A stretch of DNA of 64,000 bases, taken from the NCBI GenBank assembly GCA_964569795.1, contig CAZMVB010000001.1, forward strand, positions 124,001 to 188,000, in the 5' to 3' direction. Shown one piece after another: positions 37,191 through 44,440 of this stretch. This DNA comes from JAHJDS01 sp964569795. GTDB taxonomy: Bacteria > Desulfobacterota > Desulfarculia > Desulfarculales > JAHJDS01. The position numbers were made by a program, and so were the translations under genes. Under the pieces are notes generated by a model, which was not told where the DNA came from, did no database searches, and saw nothing but the letters and a program-made list of their open reading frames with translations. Numbering within the stretch: position 1 is the stretch's first letter; each line of letters begins with the position of its first letter.

Positions 37191-37873
37191 CCAGAAAAAC
37201 GCTACTCGTCATCGCCGCGCTCGTCTGGTGGCTCCCCGCCTGTGTGCCCGAGACGCCGCCGCCGCAGCAACCCAAGCCGGTCAAGGTCAAACCCCGGCCG
37301 GCGGTCCGGCTGGTGGTGGTCCCCCAACTGGTCGGGGCCCGCCTTTCCCACGCCCGGACCAGGCTCCGGTTCCTCGGTCTGCCGGCCCGGGTGACCCTGG
37401 TCCGCTACGCCCACCGCCGCCAGCTGGGCTGGGTTTTCCGGCAGAAGCCCGCCCCGGGCGCGCGCGTCCCGGCCGGATCCCCGGTCCGGGTCTGGGCCTA
37501 TGCCGCCACCGGGACCCAACTCAAGGGCCCCATTCCCCGGCCCCCCTCGGCCGCGCCCCGGAAACCGACCTCCCCGCCGGCCGCCGCCCCGGGCCGCCTC
37601 GACCTGCCGCCCGGCAAGTATCCCCGCCTCGAGGCCGAACTGAAGGCCATCAAGGGCGAGATCGACAAGGTGGCCCGGTTGCCCTCGGTCCGGGATCGGT
37701 ATCAGGCCTCCCTCGAGGTCAGGCGCCGGATCTTCAGGCTGCGCTGGCGGGTCATCGAGCACTCCCGAAGGGATCGGGCCAATCCGGTGCTGAAGGCCGT
37801 GTTGCGCCGCCTGCTCGGCCTGGAGATGTCCCTGGACCGGATCGTTCACCGCCGCCGGTCGCCCCGGAAATGA
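37187..37873 (+). CDS. PASTA-domain lipoprotein
   Basis: 228 residues. Signal with lipobox (LVWWLPAC) and a Pro-rich tether. One PASTA domain spans about 45-105 (VVVPQLVGARLSHARTRLRF, VFRQKPAPGARVPAGSPV); PASTA domains bind muropeptides or transpeptidase substrates in other proteins. A second Pro-rich linker and a C-terminal helical region (LPSVRDRYQASLEVRRRIF) follow. Translationally coupled to the PfkB-like gene by an ATGA overlap. Envelope function likely, detail unknown. Confidence 0.82.
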   Translation: MTRKTLLVIAALVWWLPACVPETPPPQQPKPVKVKPRPAVRLVVVPQLVGARLSHARTRLRFLGLPARVTLVRYAHRRQLGWVFRQKPAPGARVPAGSPVRVWAYAATGTQLKGPIPRPPSAAPRKPTSPPAAAPGRLDLPPGKYPRLEAELKAIKGEIDKVARLPSVRDRYQASLEVRRRIFRLRWRVIEHSRRDRANPVLKAVLRRLLGLEMSLDRIVHRRRSPRK

Positions 37874-37900
37874 GGCCGGACCGACGAGCCAACTCGGCCA

Positions 37901-37929
37901 TTGACACCCACCCCCTGACTGGTTATGAT
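37901..37929 (+). promoter_or_regulatory. Promoter of the Cys-rich protein / nrdJ transcript
   Basis: Perfect TTGACA, 17-base spacer, TATGAT. Transcription should begin near 37936. Confidence 0.8.
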
Positions 37930-37935
37930 TTATTT

Positions 37936-38088
37936 ACCCCCCGAGTGGGGGCGTAGTTTTTGGGGCGTGTTTGTTCGGGGCGTAGTTGGCCGGGCCTGAG
38001 CCCCGGGGGATGGGGAAGCCCTTTCGTGAGGAGCGCCCGTTGAAGAGAGGTCACGGAGTCGGCTGCGCCCGGACGTCAGAAGAGGCCT
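37936..38088 (+). promoter_or_regulatory. Structured 5' leader, unassigned
   Basis: About 150 bases of GC-rich leader between the promoter and the small Cys-rich gene. Visible stems include CCCCCC/GGGGG at its start, CGTGA/TCACG in the middle and GACGT/ATGTC near the end. It resembles no riboswitch consensus I can recite; a cobalamin riboswitch would make sense for a B12-dependent enzyme, but the conserved core is not visible. Confidence 0.35.
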
Positions 38089-38367
38089 ATGTCGGAAAGC
38101 GGACAACCAATCGGGGTCACCCGGCCCGAAGCTCGGCTGAGGATGCTGGCCGGGGGAAGCCTGTTCCGGCCGGGTCGGCGCCGTCTGGGGCCGATCCGCT
38201 GGTCTGATTGTCTGGATTGGGCCGAGATAGAATTTCATCGCCATTTGGATTGCCACCACTACACCATGTGCCTGACCATCGCCGGGGTCAGGCAGTGGCC
38301 CGGTTTTTCGTGCTGTCGCTGTGATATCTTCCCCGGTCCGCTCTGGGTGGGCGCCGGTTTGAAGTGA
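38089..38367 (+). CDS. Small Cys-rich, probably metal-binding protein
   Basis: 92 residues. The C-terminal half carries the spacing C-x4-Y... seen as LDCHHYTMCLTIAGV then W-x2-F-S-C-x2-C (QWPGFSCCRC), a pattern I associate with short Desulfobacterota proteins that probably bind zinc or iron-sulfur. The start is the ATG just after AGAGG. It ends 15 bases before nrdJ and shares its promoter, so a role near ribonucleotide reduction is possible but only by association. Confidence 0.65.
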   Translation: MSESGQPIGVTRPEARLRMLAGGSLFRPGRRRLGPIRWSDCLDWAEIEFHRHLDCHHYTMCLTIAGVRQWPGFSCCRCDIFPGPLWVGAGLK

Positions 38368-38382
38368 CCGGCTCCCGGGCAG

Positions 38383-40140
38383 GTGACCATATTGTCCGGC
38401 CCCCAGCCGATCGTCTTTTCCGAACAGGCCGACCGTCTGCTGGCCCGCCGCTATCTCAAGCGCGACGATCAGGGCAAAACCGTTGAAGGGGTCTCGGACC
38501 TGTTCGCCCGGGTGGCCGAGGTGGTGGCCGGGGCGGAACAGGGATACGGGGCCGAGGCCAACCCGTCGCCCTGGGCCGCCCGGTTCCACGACCTGATGGC
38601 CAACCTCGAATTCCTGCCCAACTCGCCGACCCTGATGAACGCCGGCCGCCCCCTGGGCCAGCTGGCGGCCTGCTTTGTGCTGCCCGTCGAGGACGATCTG
38701 ACCTCGATCTTCGATTCGGTCAAGCACGCCGCCCTGATCCAGCAGTCCGGCGGGGGGACCGGCTTCGCCTTCTCGCGGCTGCGGCCGGCCGGGGACGTGG
38801 TCCGCTCGACCAAGGGCGTCAGTTCCGGTCCGCTGTCCTTCATGGGCGTCTTTGACGCGGCCACCGACACCATCCGCCAGGGGGGCACCCGCCGCGGGGC
38901 CAACATGGGCGTCCTCCGGGTCGATCACCCGGACATCGAGGCCTTTATCCGGGCCAAGGTCGGCGGCCCGGGGTTGAACAACTTCAACCTGAGCGTGGCC
39001 GTGACCGACGCCTTCATGCAGGCCCGGCAGGAGGGTGGCTCCTTTGACCTGATCAACCCCCGTAGCGGCCGGGTGGTGGCCCGGCGCTCGGCCGCCGAGG
39101 TGTTCGACCTGATGGCCGAGGCCGCCTGGACCTGCGGCGACCCCGGGGTGTTGTTCATCGACGCGGTGAACCGGGCCAATCCCACCCCCCACCTGGGGTC
39201 CTTCGAGGCGACCAATCCCTGCGGCGAGCAGCCGCTGCTGCCCTACGAGTCCTGCAACCTGGGTTCGATCAATCTGTCCCGGCTGGTGGAGAGGGACGTC
39301 CTGGACGAGGATCGTCTGGCCGCGGTGGCCCGGGACGGTATCCGGTTCCTGGACGACGTGATCGACGTCAACCGTTATCCCCTGGACGAAATCAAGCGGG
39401 CCACCTCCCGGACCCGCAAGGTGGGCCTGGGGGTCATGGGCTGGGCCGACTGCCTGATCAAGCTGGGGATTCCCTACGGCGGGAAGCGGGCCGCCCAACT
39501 AGCCGCCCGGGTGGCGGGGATCATCTCCCGGGCCGCGGTCGAGGCCTCGCGCGAGCTGGCCGCCGCCCGGGGGGCGTTTCCGGCCTTCAAGGGCTCGATC
39601 TACGACCGCCGCGGCGAGCCGCCCCGGAGAAACGCCACGGTCACCACCGTCGCCCCGACCGGATCGATCAGCCTCATCGCCGGCTGCTCGTCCGGCATCG
39701 AGCCCCTGTTCGGCCTGAGTCTGTCGCGGCGGGTCCTGGACGGCGAGGTCTTTCGGGAGACCAATCAGCTTGTTCTTACGACCCTGGCCACCCGGGGACT
39801 GCTGACCGACGACGTCCGGGACCATATCCTGCGTCACGGACGCCTGGCCGGCCTGGATCGCCTTCTCGGGGATCTGCGGGAACTGCTGGTCACGGCCGAC
39901 GAACTGTCCCCCGAGGTCCACCTGCGGATGCAGGCCGCCTGGCAGTCCAGCGTCGAAAACGCGGTCAGCAAGACCATCAACCTGCCGGCCGAGGCGGGCC
40001 GGGATCAGGTGGCCCGGGCCTTCGAGGCGGCCTGGGAGCTGGGCCTGAAGGGGGTGACTGTGTTTCGGCAGGGCTCCCGGGGAGATCAGGTCATCGTCAC
40101 CGGCGAGGGCTCCTGCTGCTCCCGGCCGGGGGGATGCTGA
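38383..40140 (+). CDS. nrdJ: Adenosylcobalamin-dependent ribonucleotide reductase (class II)
   Basis: 585 residues reducing ribonucleotides with a radical generated from coenzyme B12, independent of oxygen. Landmarks are the first active-site Cys in GQLAACFVLPVEDD, the NPCGEQPLLPYESCNLGS block with radical Cys and Glu, GLGVMGWADCL and TTVAPTGSISLIAGCSSG. The C-terminus ends in a Cys pair region (CCSRPGGC) that should relay electrons from thioredoxin. Start is GTG (or a TTG nine bases on), with only a weak SD. The last 70 bases are repeated about 1.9 kb downstream; this copy is the intact one. Confidence 0.94.
   Translation: MTILSGPQPIVFSEQADRLLARRYLKRDDQGKTVEGVSDLFARVAEVVAGAEQGYGAEANPSPWAARFHDLMANLEFLPNSPTLMNAGRPLGQLAACFVLPVEDDLTSIFDSVKHAALIQQSGGGTGFAFSRLRPAGDVVRSTKGVSSGPLSFMGVFDAATDTIRQGGTRRGANMGVLRVDHPDIEAFIRAKVGGPGLNNFNLSVAVTDAFMQARQEGGSFDLINPRSGRVVARRSAAEVFDLMAEAAWTCGDPGVLFIDAVNRANPTPHLGSFEATNPCGEQPLLPYESCNLGSINLSRLVERDVLDEDRLAAVARDGIRFLDDVIDVNRYPLDEIKRATSRTRKVGLGVMGWADCLIKLGIPYGGKRAAQLAARVAGIISRAAVEASRELAAARGAFPAFKGSIYDRRGEPPRRNATVTTVAPTGSISLIAGCSSGIEPLFGLSLSRRVLDGEVFRETNQLVLTTLATRGLLTDDVRDHILRHGRLAGLDRLLGDLRELLVTADELSPEVHLRMQAAWQSSVENAVSKTINLPAEAGRDQVARAFEAAWELGLKGVTVFRQGSRGDQVIVTGEGSCCSRPGGC
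40071..40140 (+). repeat. Direct repeat, left copy (3' end of nrdJ)
   Basis: 70 bases, intact and in frame. About 63 of 70 positions match the right copy at 41966-42034. The two copies bracket the AT-rich island and one zinc-ribbon gene. Confidence 0.85.
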
Positions 40141-40167
40141 GGCAATATGAAAATAGGTTAAAATTGA

Positions 40168-40196
40168 TTGACAATTGAGATACAAAGTGCTATTAA
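40168..40196 (+). promoter_or_regulatory. Promoter of the island HAD gene
   Basis: Perfect TTGACA, 17-base spacer, TATTAA, about 40 bases before the start. It begins within 30 bases of the island's left edge. Confidence 0.7.
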
Positions 40197-40238
40197 TAAT
40201 ACGAAAGAAGAAAGCGACCATTCATTTGTGGAACAAAA

Positions 40239-41111
40239 GTGGCGAAACATACAATAGCTATGGTTTTTGATTTTGATGACACATTGGTACCGGATTCGAC
40301 CACGGCCTTATTAATTCATAAAGGTGTTGATGCTGAAGAGTTTTGGAAGGTTAAGGTAAAACAACTAATAGAGGATGGGTGGGACCCCGTTCATGCATAT
40401 TTGAAACTCATCTTGGATTTAACGAGACGAGGACAACCACTTTATGGGTTGACTAGTAATGACCTAGCTGAGTTCGGCTCAACACTAAAACCTTATCCCG
40501 GCGCCCAAAGTTTTTTTAAAAAAATTAAGGATATAGTGAATAACAAATTTTCAGAGTTAGACATTGATGTAAAATTTTGGGTTATCTCTGGTGGACTAGA
40601 AGATATTATTGCTGGGTGTAAAAAAATAAGCAAACACTTGACTGGTTATTGGGGATGTCGTCTAGCAGGAGACCATCTTGGTGGAAATGTTAAGTATATA
40701 AAGAGAGCAGTTAGTTTCACGGAAAAAACGAGATATCTCTTTGAAATTAATAAGGGACTAAATCAGAGTGAAACCAACAAAAACCCCCTCCTAGTTAATA
40801 TTGACAGGCCTTATTCTGCTAGGGCGGTTCCCTTTTCAAACATAATTTATATTGGAGATGGATTAACCGATATTCCTTGTTTTTCTCTTGTGAAAAGCAA
40901 AGGTGGTTCTGTATTTGGAATCCTACACAAGGATGACCAAGGCACTGCTAAACGAGACGTTTTTAAAAATCTCGTACGTCAGGATAGAGTGATGAGTCTT
41001 CATTCTCCAAGATATGGAAAGAATAGTGATTTAGGTGTAATGTTGGAAACAGCAGTTGTGACGAGATGCTCTGAGTTACAGCTGGAAGAAAAGCAAGCGT
41101 TAGTTGGTTAA
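40239..41111 (+). CDS. HAD-superfamily phosphatase in AT-rich island
   Basis: 290 residues. HAD motif I is MVFDFDDTLVPD, motif II 'FWVISGGL', and motif IV is IIYIGDGLTDIPCF; the arrangement suits a phosphoserine-phosphatase-like HAD with a helical cap. GTG start with weak SD. Codon use is AT-rich, quite unlike the neighbours, implying recent transfer. Its TAA stop overlaps the TAA stop of the convergent small gene. Substrate unknown; similar orphan HADs occur on genomic islands. Confidence 0.82.
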   Translation: MAKHTIAMVFDFDDTLVPDSTTALLIHKGVDAEEFWKVKVKQLIEDGWDPVHAYLKLILDLTRRGQPLYGLTSNDLAEFGSTLKPYPGAQSFFKKIKDIVNNKFSELDIDVKFWVISGGLEDIIAGCKKISKHLTGYWGCRLAGDHLGGNVKYIKRAVSFTEKTRYLFEINKGLNQSETNKNPLLVNIDRPYSARAVPFSNIIYIGDGLTDIPCFSLVKSKGGSVFGILHKDDQGTAKRDVFKNLVRQDRVMSLHSPRYGKNSDLGVMLETAVVTRCSELQLEEKQALVG

Positions 41112-41275
41112 GCACTCTTCTTAGTTTGGTTAGTTCTTTTATTTACCACAACTGTTGATTGACTTCTAGCAGACTTAGCACATGATTGCTTAGCGGAAAG
41201 TTCTAAGAGAGACGAAGTCAATTTTCTGTAAGTCGCATGAGTAACGCGCTTTTGTGATGTTTTTACTTCTGACAT
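41108..41275 (-). CDS. Small basic protein of unknown function in AT-rich island
   Basis: 55 residues, Lys/Ser/Thr-rich (THATYRKLTSSLLELSAK, then NKRTNQTKKSA). A good SD (GGGGG, seven bases) and a good promoter precede the ATG, which is why I treat it as a real gene; composition matches the island. It converges on the HAD gene and shares its stop region. No family recognised. Nucleic-acid binding or an antitoxin-like role is conceivable but unsupported. Confidence 0.55.
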   Translation of the reverse strand: MSEVKTSQKRVTHATYRKLTSSLLELSAKQSCAKSARSQSTVVVNKRTNQTKKSA

Positions 41276-41299
41276 GTTTCGCCCCCTTTTTTGCCTTAT

Positions 41300-41328
41300 A
41301 CCATATATTGTTGGCCCCATAATGTCAA
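41300..41328 (-). promoter_or_regulatory. Promoter of the island small gene
   Basis: Minus strand TTGACA, 17-base spacer, TATGGT, about 25 bases before the ATG. Confidence 0.6.
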
Positions 41329-41577
41329 GCACTAGTTTTTGAACGAATTGGTCGATGGATATTTTCAATATAATTAGTAGGTTATGCTAAGGAAAATTAT
41401 TTGGTCTATCAACCTTCTCAATACAAAATGATGTAATAAAACTAGCTAATTAAAATGGCACATGCCCCCGTTCAAGCAATAATTGCTTGCCTAGCCCAAA
41501 GATAAGACTCAAGGCAATTCAAAAAAGAAAAATAGCGGATATTTCGACAGGCCTCTGGCGAAGGCTAAGCCTCAACC

Positions 41578-41650
41578 TCAGCCGACCTAGGCTGCCGAGC
41601 ACGACTAGTAATGCTTGTCCGGGCCCTTTTCCCCCCGCGCGCCGCTGACG
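41578..41650 (-). pseudogene. 3' fragment of a zinc-ribbon gene
   Basis: Colinear without gaps with the 3' end of the zinc-ribbon gene at 42093 (about 50 of 70 bases match by eye). Read in the corresponding frame the end is SCSAA-stop-VG-stop where the intact gene has SCSSAYVG, so it is decayed. Its upstream part is missing. It marks the right edge of the AT-rich island. Confidence 0.7.
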
Positions 41651-41678
41651 ACAAAAGGGCGGACCGATCCGATTCCCG

Positions 41679-41897
41679 TCAAGACTGCTTATACGTGGCG
41701 CCGCAGCCCGGACACTTCTTGTCGTCGGTTTTGACCACGGGCATCCCGCAGGCCGGGCAGTTGCTTCGGCCCTTGGCCCGGCAGGCCGGGCAATCGGCCT
41801 CATCGTGACCCTCGCCCGGGTGCACGCCCTCGGCCGTGTCGAAGAAGTCCTCGCAGATCTCGCAGAAGTAGGTTCTCAGGTCTTCATGTTGGGTCAT
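41679..41897 (-). CDS. Zinc-ribbon protein, copy A
   Basis: 72 residues with four CxxC pairs: FCEICEDF, CPACRAKG, CPACGMPV and CPGCGATY, so two zinc sites. Between the first pairs is a His-containing loop (HPGEGHDEAD). GGGAG precedes the ATG by eight bases. It is a paralog of the gene 200 bases to the right, with the same order of motifs. Function unknown; rubredoxin-like or regulatory metal binding are options. Confidence 0.82.
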   Translation of the reverse strand: MTQHEDLRTYFCEICEDFFDTAEGVHPGEGHDEADCPACRAKGRSNCPACGMPVVKTDDKKCPGCGATYKQS

Positions 41898-41965
41898 CAA
41901 CTTTCTCCCTGAACGCGCAGGCCGATTAACAGCGGTCCTGACTGCAACGCTAAAGATAACACTCG

Positions 41966-42034
41966 GGGCTCCCGGGGCGATCAGGTCATCCCACCGGCGA
42001 GGGCTCCTGCCGCTCCCGGCCCGGGGAGTGCTGA
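41966..42034 (+). repeat. Direct repeat, right copy (decayed nrdJ 3' end)
   Basis: 69 bases matching the last 70 bases of nrdJ, with one deleted base that shifts the frame. It has no upstream coding sequence and therefore is a remnant. Confidence 0.85.
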
Positions 42035-42092
42035 AACGGCGTCGGCCGGATGACGGCCGCGCCGCGGCGGCCGTCAAGTTTTTACAGCGAAC

Positions 42093-42308
42093 TCAGCCGA
42101 CGTAGGCCGAAGAGCACGACGGGCAGCGCTTGTCCAGGGACTCCTCGACCGGCGCGCCGCAGTCCGGGCAATGGGCCATCCCCTCGGCCTGGCAGGTGGG
42201 ACAAGTGGCCGCGTCATGTCCGTGGCCCGGAATCTCGCCCCCGGCCACCTCGAAAAATTCCTCGCAGGTCCGGCAGAAAAAGGTGCCGATCTTGTCGCTG
42301 GCGGGCAT
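42093..42308 (-). CDS. Zinc-ribbon protein, copy B
   Basis: 71 residues: FCRTCEEF, CPTCQAEG, CPDCGAPV and CPSCSSAY, with the loop IPGHGHDAAT between the first pairs. A strong GGGGGAGG SD precedes the ATG, and a good promoter lies upstream. Paralog of copy A and intact parent-type of the fragment at 41578. Probably two zinc sites; role unknown. Confidence 0.85.
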   Translation of the reverse strand: MPASDKIGTFFCRTCEEFFEVAGGEIPGHGHDAATCPTCQAEGMAHCPDCGAPVEESLDKRCPSCSSAYVG

Positions 42309-42349
42309 GATCGTTCCTCCCCCAAAAAAGGTCGTTTCTTTTTTTGATA

Positions 42350-42378
42350 ATTATACCGCCCCGGCCTTGGTTTGCCAA
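42350..42378 (-). promoter_or_regulatory. Promoter of zinc-ribbon copy B
   Basis: Minus strand TTGGCA, 17-base spacer, perfect TATAAT, about 45 bases before the ATG. Confidence 0.7.
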
Positions 42379-42406
42379 GGAGGCGCCCGGTGCGCCTCAG
42401 ACCCCA

Positions 42407-42685
42407 TCAACGACTCAGACGGACGATGCTCGCCCCCCAGCCGCCGCCCTCGGCCGGGGCCTCCTCGATGGAGACGATCCCGGGCAGCCGGGCCAGTCGC
42501 CTGAGCACGGTCTGGCGGAGCTGGCCGGTCCCCTTGCCGTGGATGATTTTTACTTCCAGGATGCCCCGGGCCCGGCACTCAGCCAGATAGTCCTCGACCA
42601 GGTCGGCCGCCTCGGCCGGCCGGAAGGTGTGCAGGTCGAGCACGCCGTCGATGGGGAGGGTTATCGGTTCGTCGGAGTGAGCCAT
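42407..42685 (-). CDS. Smr-domain protein
   Basis: 92-residue stand-alone Smr (MutS2 C-terminal type) domain: LDLHTFRPAEA and the IIHGKGTGQLRQTVLRRL motif, whose HGKG loop is implicated in nuclease activity of other Smr proteins. No MutS domains are present. Stand-alone Smr proteins act in nucleic-acid metabolism, including cleavage of mRNA on stalled or collided ribosomes. Confidence 0.9.
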   Translation of the reverse strand: MAHSDEPITLPIDGVLDLHTFRPAEAADLVEDYLAECRARGILEVKIIHGKGTGQLRQTVLRRLARLPGIVSIEEAPAEGGGWGASIVRLSR

Positions 42686-42761
42686 TTTTTAATACACCTC
42701 GGCCTAGTTTATTCCGGCTTCCTGCCCAGCCCGGGATTACTGGGCGGATCTCAGGTTGTAC

Positions 42762-43208
42762 TTAAACTGGAAAATCAACCTTGATTTTATAGATCTTCTC
42801 GGCCGGGAGGCTGATCAGGTCGTCCACGCCGGTCTGCCGGGTGATCTCGCCCAGGATCTCCCGGATATCGGCCGAACTGGGGGCGATGAGGGTGAACCAG
42901 ATGTTGTAGTGGTGGTCGCGCCGGTAGTTGTGGGTGATGCCCGGCCGGTCGTTGACTGCGGCGATGAAGGCCTCCATCTGGTCGTCGGGCACGGCCGCGG
43001 CGCACAGGGTCGAGGTGTAGCCCAGGGCCCGGGAGTTGAAGTTGCCGCCGATGCGCCGGATGATGCCCTCGTCCTTGAGGGTTTGGACGCGGCGGATGAT
43101 TTCGTCCTCGTCCAGGCCCAGGCGCTCGGCCAGGACCTGATAGGGCCGGACGTCGATCGGGAACCGGGACTGGATTTCGTTGAGGATACGGCGGTCAATA
43201 TCGTCCAT
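42762..43208 (-). CDS. Siroheme decarboxylase subunit (AhbA/AhbB family)
   Basis: 148-residue AsnC/Lrp-fold protein that decarboxylates siroheme to didecarboxysiroheme in the alternative heme pathway. It has the helix-turn-helix remnant (YQVLAERLGLDEDEIIRRV) and the diagnostic HNYRRDHHYNIWFTL stretch with the catalytic His residues. AhbA and AhbB form a heterodimer; only one member is here, and I cannot say which it is. Start at MDDIDRRIL fits the family. Lies behind hemB-ahbD on the same strand, which supports the assignment. Confidence 0.9.
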   Translation of the reverse strand: MDDIDRRILNEIQSRFPIDVRPYQVLAERLGLDEDEIIRRVQTLKDEGIIRRIGGNFNSRALGYTSTLCAAAVPDDQMEAFIAAVNDRPGITHNYRRDHHYNIWFTLIAPSSADIREILGEITRQTGVDDLISLPAEKIYKIKVDFPV

Positions 43209-43318
43209 ACTGGCCATCCAGGTCCAAGATGGGCTGAGACTATTCACTTACCACAATCGGTCACTTTTTAAAAAACAAAGATTATCGACTGATCGAGAAG
43301 TCCCTTGCTTCAGGCCGG

Positions 43319-44440
43319 CTATTTTTCTGCAGCATGCGGCTGATAAGTACACAACGGCTCGGGCGCAAGATAGTCACCCGTGGCCTCGAAGGCCCGGGCC
43401 CGGCAGCCGCCGCAGACCTTGACATACTCGCATTGGCCGCATTTTCCGCTCAGATTGGAATAATCCCTCAGCTTCAAAAAGATCGGCGATGTCCGCCAGA
43501 TCTCGTCAAATTTTTTGTCCTTGACCTGGCCGCAGTCCAGCTCTAGATAACCGCAGGGCTGGACCTGACCCGTGTGGGACAACAAGGCGAAGCCCACCCC
43601 GCCCAGGCAGCCCCGGGTCATGGCTGACAGACCGTGGGTCTGGGGCGTGATCGTTATGCCGTCAGCCCGGGCCCGCTGGCGCAGGACGCGGTAGAAGTGC
43701 GGGGCGCAGGTGGCCTTGAAGTCGATGTCGGTCCGGACGTCATAGAACCAGTTCAGGACCCGCTCGTACTCGGCCGCGTCCAGGGTCGCCAGGTCCCGGC
43801 CCCGGCCGGTGGGCACCAGCAAAAAGGCATGCCAGGCCGCGGCCCCCAGGTCCCGGGTTTTTTCCAGGATCTGTTCGAGCTGATGGACGTTGCGCTCGGT
43901 GATGGTGGTGTTGACCTGGAACTCGACGCCGGCCTCCCGCAGAATTTTCAGCCCGGCCGTGGAGGCGGCAAAGGCCCCGGGCTGCCTCCGGAACTCATCG
44001 TGCGAGGCCGCGTCCGGCCCGTCCAGGCTGACCGAGACGCGTTTTATGCCCGCGTCTTTGATCTCGGCGGCCAGGTCCGGCGTGATCAAGACCCCGTTGG
44101 TGGCCATGACCATGCGCAGACCCAGCGAGTCTCCATAGCGGGCCAGCTCGGCCCAGTCCGGCCGCAAGAGCGGCTCGCCGCCGGTCAGGATGATCACGCT
44201 CTGATCGCCCAGCGAGGCGACCGACTCCAGGACCTCCTTGCCCTGGTCAATGGTCAACTCGTCCGCATAGACCTGATTTTCGGATCCCGCCCGGCAGTGA
44301 ACGCAAGAGAGGTTGCAACGCCTGGTGATTTCCCAGGCCAGCAACCTAAGTGGCGGAGCACTCGATGGTTGGCTTGAATCGTGGGGGCCAGCCGTACGGT
44401 GACGTCCCGTTATTAAATTATTCCCGCCCGGATGACCCAT
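43319..44440 (-). CDS. ahbD: Heme b synthase (radical SAM, AhbD)
   Basis: Converts iron-coproporphyrin III to heme b by radical oxidative decarboxylation. The radical SAM motif is CNLSCVHC (in AWEITRRCNLSCVHCRAG) with ILTGGEPLLR downstream; the C-terminal SPASM-type Cys region (CGQCEYVKVCGGCRARAF) holds the auxiliary cluster. 373 residues. The ATG shares one base with the hemB stop (TGATG), so translation is coupled. AhbC also belongs to this family, but the LRLLAWEITRRCNL start is characteristic of AhbD. Confidence 0.88.
   Translation of the reverse strand: MGHPGGNNLITGRHRTAGPHDSSQPSSAPPLRLLAWEITRRCNLSCVHCRAGSENQVYADELTIDQGKEVLESVASLGDQSVIILTGGEPLLRPDWAELARYGDSLGLRMVMATNGVLITPDLAAEIKDAGIKRVSVSLDGPDAASHDEFRRQPGAFAASTAGLKILREAGVEFQVNTTITERNVHQLEQILEKTRDLGAAAWHAFLLVPTGRGRDLATLDAAEYERVLNWFYDVRTDIDFKATCAPHFYRVLRQRARADGITITPQTHGLSAMTRGCLGGVGFALLSHTGQVQPCGYLELDCGQVKDKKFDEIWRTSPIFLKLRDYSNLSGKCGQCEYVKVCGGCRARAFEATGDYLAPEPLCTYQPHAAEK

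Larger units (their letters stand above)
40141..41577. mobile_element. AT-rich genomic island inserted behind nrdJ
   Basis: Composition drops sharply directly after the nrdJ stop and rises again near the zinc-ribbon fragment. The segment contains a HAD gene, a 55-residue gene and AT-rich non-coding DNA with an inverted repeat (CAAGCAA/TTGCTTG near 41475). No integrase or transposase is present. Left boundary coincides with the nrdJ stop, right boundary with the 3' end of a decayed zinc-ribbon copy. Confidence 0.6.

Noticed and set aside
37936..38088. Cobalamin riboswitch upstream of nrdJ
   Set aside because: Context fits, but the conserved GGUG..AAUCC and B12-box elements are not visible; left as unassigned leader.
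41519..41803. 94-residue minus-strand frame at the right edge of the AT-rich island
   Set aside because: It runs out of frame through a zinc-ribbon gene and its decayed fragment; no SD.
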